Assembly: GCA_013368315.1 (NCBI GenBank)
Contig: JAACJM010000051.1
Span: 124,001-188,000, forward strand
Length of the DNA: 64,000 nucleotides
DNA from: Tetrapyrgos nigripes
Taxonomy: Eukaryota > Basidiomycota > Agaricomycetes > Agaricales > Campanellaceae
Reading direction: 5' to 3'
The notes beneath the pieces were generated by a model. The model was given only the letters and a program-made list of their open reading frames with translations. It was not told the origin of the DNA and did no database searches. Of this stretch, positions 59,594 to 64,000 are shown in pieces. A program made the translations under genes and the position numbers. Positions within the stretch are counted from its first letter, which is position 1. Every line of letters begins with the position of its first letter.

Positions 59594-61194
59594 TTATAAC
59601 GGCATGAAGAACAGAAACCACTTTCTGAATAACGAACCCGGAACCCGTTTAATCAAGTCACCTTCGAACACTGTCTTCCCTTTATCCTTCAGACTAACGA
59701 CTGCGCGGACCTCACTAGTATCGAAATCTTCGTATTTGTCAGGAGGCATGGCGGAATTGAGATAAGTGAGAAGAGTCGAAATAGAAAGGTCATCGGTGAC
59801 CTCGTATGTGGTGGTGAAGAGGTAGGCAATAGAGCTGTAGACGAAATGCCTCCTACAGACATACCACTAGTCAGTATCGTAGTAGCGAGATAATTGAACA
59901 AAACACGCACCTTCCTCTAGGAGAGTCCAGATCCATTAATGCGCCACCAGCACTACGTGAGCTCGCTGCCCTCCGTCTATCGTGACCAGAGGGTCCAGGA
60001 TGAGAAGTGGTTTGACGACTTGCTTCAGGTCCATGTTGCCCAGTCGAGTAATGTGGAGCCTGATGACGACCACTGGCTCTGAGACGATGCTCTCGAGTAT
60101 AATGGTAGTCGGGCTCTCCATGGCAGCGACTAATCGAGTAACCACCTGGCCGACGTGGTCTCGCAGGGCCAAGATCCCTCTCTCTCTCATGCTCTTCGTC
60201 GCTACCAGCAGAATTAGCTTCCCCTTCAGTGTCAACTTCTTCGTCACGATAATCCAAGTCGTCATCCACAGTAGCAGGACCTCTAGATTGCTGGAGAGAA
60301 CGACGTGACGCAGAGACATGGGCATGTCGTTGACGACGATCTTCGTAGTCTTCTGTTTGCAGTTCACGGCTATAGTATCGGTGGTGGCCGTCCATCATCG
60401 TTTCGGTATCTGACTCAAAGTCATAACGCTGAGGAATGGGAGGAAGGGCATAGGAGAATGAGCTTCGTCTAGAGCTGGAAGGTTTTCCGTGCTCAAGGTG
60501 AGGAGGAGGTGAATAAGGACGGTGTGCGTAAGGACGTCGAAAATGTTCTTCTCGGCTTGGGTCAGGGCGTGCGTGAGGACGAGTGGGGAGCGAGTGATGG
60601 GAAGTACTAGGACCGAGATTATCGATTGGTGGGTAGGAGGAGGACAGCCTGGGTTGGCTACGGGGTGTATTGCGCTGGACAGTACTCTCAGCAGCTTTCT
60701 CTGCTCGTCGTTGACTGCGAAGGTACTCGTGTTAGTCGACCGTGGAAAAAAGGAAAAAGAAAAAACCGGTACACACTGCCGAGCTAGACATTTTCCTCGA
60801 TGCTGCAACCAAGGATATGCGCAATAACTCGAGTCCTGCCTAAGCTGAACCCATTTCGCACATAAACTGCAGAACACCCGACTAGGTTCTACGTGTTTGA
60901 TCAACTTGTCGGTTGGAAAAGTCGCTGCCCGTTGCTCAGCGTTCCGTCTCCTGGAATCATGCCCCGCACTTGGAGAGGTAAGCACTCTGTCTTGTTCGGT
61001 GGAGGTACGATGGCCTTGTTCTGTATCTTCGTGCTGACTCTGACCCGAATAGACTACTCGACCTTCTTCAGACGTCAATGGTTGGGGATGAGTGACAGTA
61101 TGGACCGATGAAGCTCTGGATGGATGTAAGGAATCGCCGCTAGGAGCTGGATTTACGCTAGAATCCTTGACGATATCAACGTTCTGATAGTCCT
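59594..61194 (-). CDS. Putative zinc-finger, Arg/Ser-rich (probably nuclear) protein, 5' end unresolved
   Basis: First recognisable exon begins near 61194 (DYQNVDIVKDSSVNPAPSGD). It continues into FPTDKLIKHVEPSRVFCSLC, AKWVQLRQDSSYCAYPWLQH, RGKC: a C-x2-C ... H-x3-C cluster found in many mushroom proteins. After an intron (about 60722-60780): NDEQRKLLRVLSSAIPRSQ, PPHLEHGKPSSSRRSSFSYA, RYDFESDTETMMDGHHRYYS, VDDDLDYRDEEVDTEGEANS and a long Arg/His/Ser-rich region. The last exon RRHFVYSSIAYLFTTTYEV, STLLTYLNSAMPPDKYEDFD, GDLIKRVPGSLFRKWFLFF ends at TAA 59594. Disordered basic/acidic middle plus zinc cluster suggest a nuclear role, which is inference. Start codon exon not identified. No disruption seen. 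Confidence 0.5.
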
Positions 61195-61330
61195 GAGATA
61201 ATCAATAAATCATGAAGAATTTCAATTCGTTATTGAAAGAGTTCGTAGCACACCAAAATGCTGAACAGCAAGAGTGGTTGAGGAAAGGTTGACTCGGAGG
61301 AGGTGAAAGCTCACACCGCGGACGGCGATG

Positions 61331-61506
61331 CATATTTGGAGCTTGGAAAAATCTTAAACTTAAATGACGGATTTTTGCTCGGCCCCGGGCATGCTCCATA
61401 TGGAATATTGGCCTCAAATCGGTCCCATATGGAGTAGGCCCGGGGAGCAAAAGCTGCTTTGAAAAATCGGTATTTCAAGTTCGTATTTTTCAATGCCCCA
61501 AATATG
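61331..61506. repeat. 176-bp fold-back repeat (possible MITE)
   Basis: Ends CATATTTGGAGC and GCCCCAAATATG are inverted. Arms share TTGAAAAAT, CGGATTTTT/AAAAATCGG, TTTTGCTC, GCCCCGGGC/GCCCGGGG and CTCCATATGG, around a centre near 61418. No clear target-site duplication. No coding capacity. Confidence 0.65.
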
Positions 61507-61712
61507 GTTCGCCGCCCGCGGTGTCAAAAAGTCGAAATGGAAGGTCACGTGCGTGACGTGCCTCGATCGCATCCGTGACGGTGCATATCTTCGAAGGCGC
61601 GTAAGAAGTTACAGTTACTCTAGATTCACCTGTAAAATTTCTGACTATATTACTAATCTGCTATATCTGCCTCTTCAACGCTTCCGAGACACTCCTGGTA
61701 GAGTATTGGCTG

Positions 61713-63063
61713 TTAGACGTGCGAGTCACCAATCGCACCGACAGTCGTTCGTGGTAGCCCGGTACTGATTTCAGAGACAGTTGGACAGGCTGCAAATTCA
61801 ATAGGCTGAGAGACTCCCTGTGAATGTAGCTGGCTGGACTCCCAGTTTGTTTTCTGTAACGCGCACAGGAATATAATTCCGGTTGGATATATGGATGCTC
61901 CATAGAACGTCAGAGATTGAAGGCATGCGCTCGCGATATCTCCATAATCAACGAGATCTGTAACACTCAAGAGGGGAATTATCTGCCATACAGTGAGTCA
62001 ACAGAGACCGGCGGAAGTGTAGGTACGTACCCATGTAGCACTATAAAAAAATCCAGATTCGACTAGCAAGAGCAAGACTTTCTCAACTTGATCTTTCTTA
62101 TTTGAATTTGACAGGGAGAGCTTCAGGTCTTCCCTGAACAACCTTTTTGAGAATGGGCACCGTTAATGTTAAGAGCTCTGGAAGGCAAGCAAGTTATTCA
62201 CCATGTTTTATACGCAATCACGCCAGTGGCTGTTAAGTTTGTCAAAAGAAAGCCTGCAGGGAGAACTGCTCTTCCAAGTCCCTAAAGATTCAAAGCGAAT
62301 TATCAGCTCACTTTATAGTCGAAAGGACTGTAGAACTTACACCTTCATTCTGAACACCTAGCATAGTGTCAGCGATGGCTGAAACTTTTCGCTCGACTCA
62401 GCTCACGTCGAAACTATTGAATAGCTTGAATTACCTATAGACACCAAGAGACAGAGCGCCAGGAGTAGTCGCAAGCTTCTGGCCCTTTGACACAAAATCC
62501 AAGCCCTCCAAAGTACGATAATATCACCAAGCAAATACTTGAGTCAATATTCCAAAGCGCTGCGGTCAGACAGAGTTCAGTGAGCTACGAGGGAAGACTC
62601 ACGTCAACTCTTGCGAGAATGGTCTCGAGTATCTCCCATTTCACCAATTGTGGCGGGGGATCAAAGCCTCTGCTGTGTGACCTAACGTACGCCACAATAA
62701 CAAAAATATTTTTGGCGAAGACGATAGCTGACGACAAGAACATGAAGACTATGGTTGCTGCCAGGAATTGTCTTATGGCTAAACCACGAACCCCCTTTTT
62801 GCTAAGAAAGGAAAGGAGTATGGCTAGTCTATTCAGCATTAATCTCTTATCGACTGACCCTAAGACATAGCAGGCCATGAAGCTGAGGAGACATTGTATG
62901 CCTTGAGGAACCGATTGACCATTATTGATTTTTGTTTCCTGATACGCTTTGATTACTCACCAAAAAATAAGCCTTGAAAGGCTTCCCAAATGATAAGCCC
63001 TTCAATGTTGATCTGATCTTGATGTGTTAAGAACCTGGGGGATGGGATATTTGTAGTTGACAT
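61713..63063 (-). CDS. Seven-transmembrane family protein (third copy)
   Basis: ATG 63063: MSTTNIPSPRFLTHQDQINI, EGLIIWEAFQGLFFG. After a 101-nt intron SVDKRLMLNRLAILLSFL, IRQFLAATIVFMFLSSAIVF, VKWEILETILARVD. A GTGAGT donor and an ACTCAAG acceptor join YLLGDIIVLWRAWILCQRAR and SLRLLLALCLLVSI. Later exons: IADTMLGVQNE, LPAGFLLTNLTATGVIAYKT, LLLLVESGFFYSATW, and finally IIPLLSVTDLVDYGDIASAC, FYGASIYPTGIIFLCALQK and a polar tail ending at TAA 61713. The DxIVLWRAW box and ESGxxY in TM6 match the mushroom 7TM family also seen at 7.9 and 42.2 kb, but sequence divergence between the three is large. Appears intact. Function unknown. Confidence 0.7.
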
Positions 63064-63290
63064 GACTGAGACGGAAGGGGGCGATGGATAAAGCTACCAG
63101 CGCTACATCCAGGATCTTATATATGGGAACCCCATTGCATTGATCACTGCGCTGATTGAAGGATGTATTTATTCCGAGCAGTTTAAATCAAAAACCTACT
63201 GTAGTTTACTATTTGGGATGATGAGCCATCACAGCAGACTAGCGAGTGGTTTAGTCACGCGTTTCTGTATTGTTCGATTGAGTTCACATC
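63064..63290. other. Intergenic, no gene seen
   Basis: Short spacer between the third 7TM gene start and the 3' end of the duplicated gene copy 2. Presumably holds the 7TM promoter. Confidence 0.3.
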
Positions 63291-64000
63291 TCACCAGGTG
63301 AGAAAATGGACCTGAGATGTTTCGATGAAGGGCGTGCTGGTGGTGGATATCAGCGTTGGGTTATCACGCTGATGGGAACGAGAAAAAGTGCTGCCAGAAT
63401 CCTTGGAGAAAGCCGACATGTGCCAACAGCCAGTCGTCGTAAAGCCATATAGAGCACTATTTGGTACGCCGTACTCTGAGGCAAGACGGTATAATTCCTC
63501 CGCATTCTCTGATATCCACTTGCTGAACTCTTCGATCCTGATGAAGTCACAGTTAGAAGCACCTTTCCTCAACGTCAGCGCAGCTCCTTCTGACTATGTC
63601 GAGTAGCGACCAATGTTCCATCCACCTTGCACGGGAGCGAGTACTCCTGAGGATCTAAGTATAACACTCAGTAGAAAATAACGATATAAACGTCAAATGA
63701 AAGCATACAAGTCCATCCTCCCACTCGTTCCAAACATGACACGATTTTGGGTAGTATAGCTGATCGTCGCACGAGGAGGATATTGATGAAGTTTGTTCCT
63801 CAGATCATCGGAATTGAGGGACGGAAGAGGCGTCAACTCCACTGAGGAGCCTTGACGAACATGATATGCACGAGGTAGATTACCATTCATCTCCAGTTTG
63901 ACGCTAGGCAAAACGATGAATTCGCCATTGTCTACCCAGCCTATTTCGCCGATTCTGAGGCCTTCTGGTGCTTGATCATGGGGTGCAGGGTCCCAGAGAG
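63291..64000 (-). CDS. Duplicated uncharacterised Agaricomycete protein, copy 2 (partial, runs off window)
   Basis: Nearly identical to 58550-59170 over more than 600 bp. The right edge begins LWDPAPHDQAPEGLRIGEIG with CAA intact where copy 1 has TAA. It continues VLPSVKLEMNGNLPRAYHVR, PLPSLNSDDL, ISYTTQNRVMFGTSGRMDLY (12 nt more than copy 1, in frame), then CDFIRIEEFSKWISENAEEL, ASEYGVPNSALYGFTTTGCW. The last about 35 residues after DSGSTFS are unrelated to copy 1, so the 3' end of one copy was replaced, with the breakpoint near 63390. Copy 2 may be functional; its start lies outside the window. Confidence 0.55.

Noticed and set aside
59982..60308. Plus-strand and alternate minus-strand frames in 59.9-60.4 kb
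   Set aside because: Shadows of the Arg/Ser-rich coding sequence of the zinc-finger gene; the chosen frame continues through introns to the conserved last exon.

Overview
The window reads as genomic DNA from a mushroom-forming basidiomycete (Agaricomycetes). Genes are split by many short (about 45-100 nt) GT-AG introns. The gene content is typical of that group: a KDZ transposase, three members of an expanded seven-TM family, a LysN-type M35 metallopeptidase, a DUF2306 membrane protein, a fungal Urc1-type GTP cyclohydrolase and a small secreted cysteine-rich protein. All assignments are from reading translated sequence; no database search was run.

Layout. 1-2732: 3' part of a KDZ transposase gene (+). 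3.6-5.4 kb: degenerate tandem repeat array, then non-coding DNA to about 7.9 kb. 7.9-9.4 kb: 7TM gene (+). 10.5-14.7 kb: tandem duplication of URC1 (-), one copy apparently functional and one a pseudogene that lost its zinc site. 15.7-18.4 kb: kinase-like plus armadillo-like gene (-). 19.1-20.6 kb: DUF2306 membrane protein (+). 22.0-29.2 kb: complete Ty1/copia retrotransposon (-) with two 368-bp LTRs, followed at once by a 260-bp fold-back MITE. 29.5-35 kb: sparse, one 85-aa membrane protein. 35.0-36.4 kb: LysN-like protease (-). 37.5-39.9 kb: lipocalin-like gene whose first intron carries a 1.7-kb long-TIR element. 41.3-42.1 kb: damaged secreted-protein gene. 42.2-43.5 kb: second 7TM gene (-). 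45.5-47.2 kb: uncharacterised multi-exon gene (-) with a TGA before its basic tail. 47.7-55.1 kb: Helitron RepHel reading frame (-) of about 2,460 codons with two internal TGA codons and a C-terminal peptidase-like domain. 55.6-55.9 kb: remnant of another Helitron helicase (+). 58.4-64 kb: two copies of a duplicated gene flanking a zinc-finger gene and a third 7TM gene.

The genes do not form a pathway. The unifying feature is transposon activity and decay: copia, Helitron, KDZ, fold-back elements and a dispersed repeat family share the window. All five in-frame stops in the copia and Helitron frames are TGA, with no frameshift in about 13 kb of coding frame. Where the expected residue is recognisable it is Arg, which points to CGA-to-TGA (methyl-CpG deamination) as the main mode of inactivation. 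I see no classical tRNA, rRNA or CRISPR and no obviously new multi-gene system. The most unusual structures are the intron-borne long-TIR element, the peptidase-tailed Helitron and the zinc-site deletion in the duplicated URC1.
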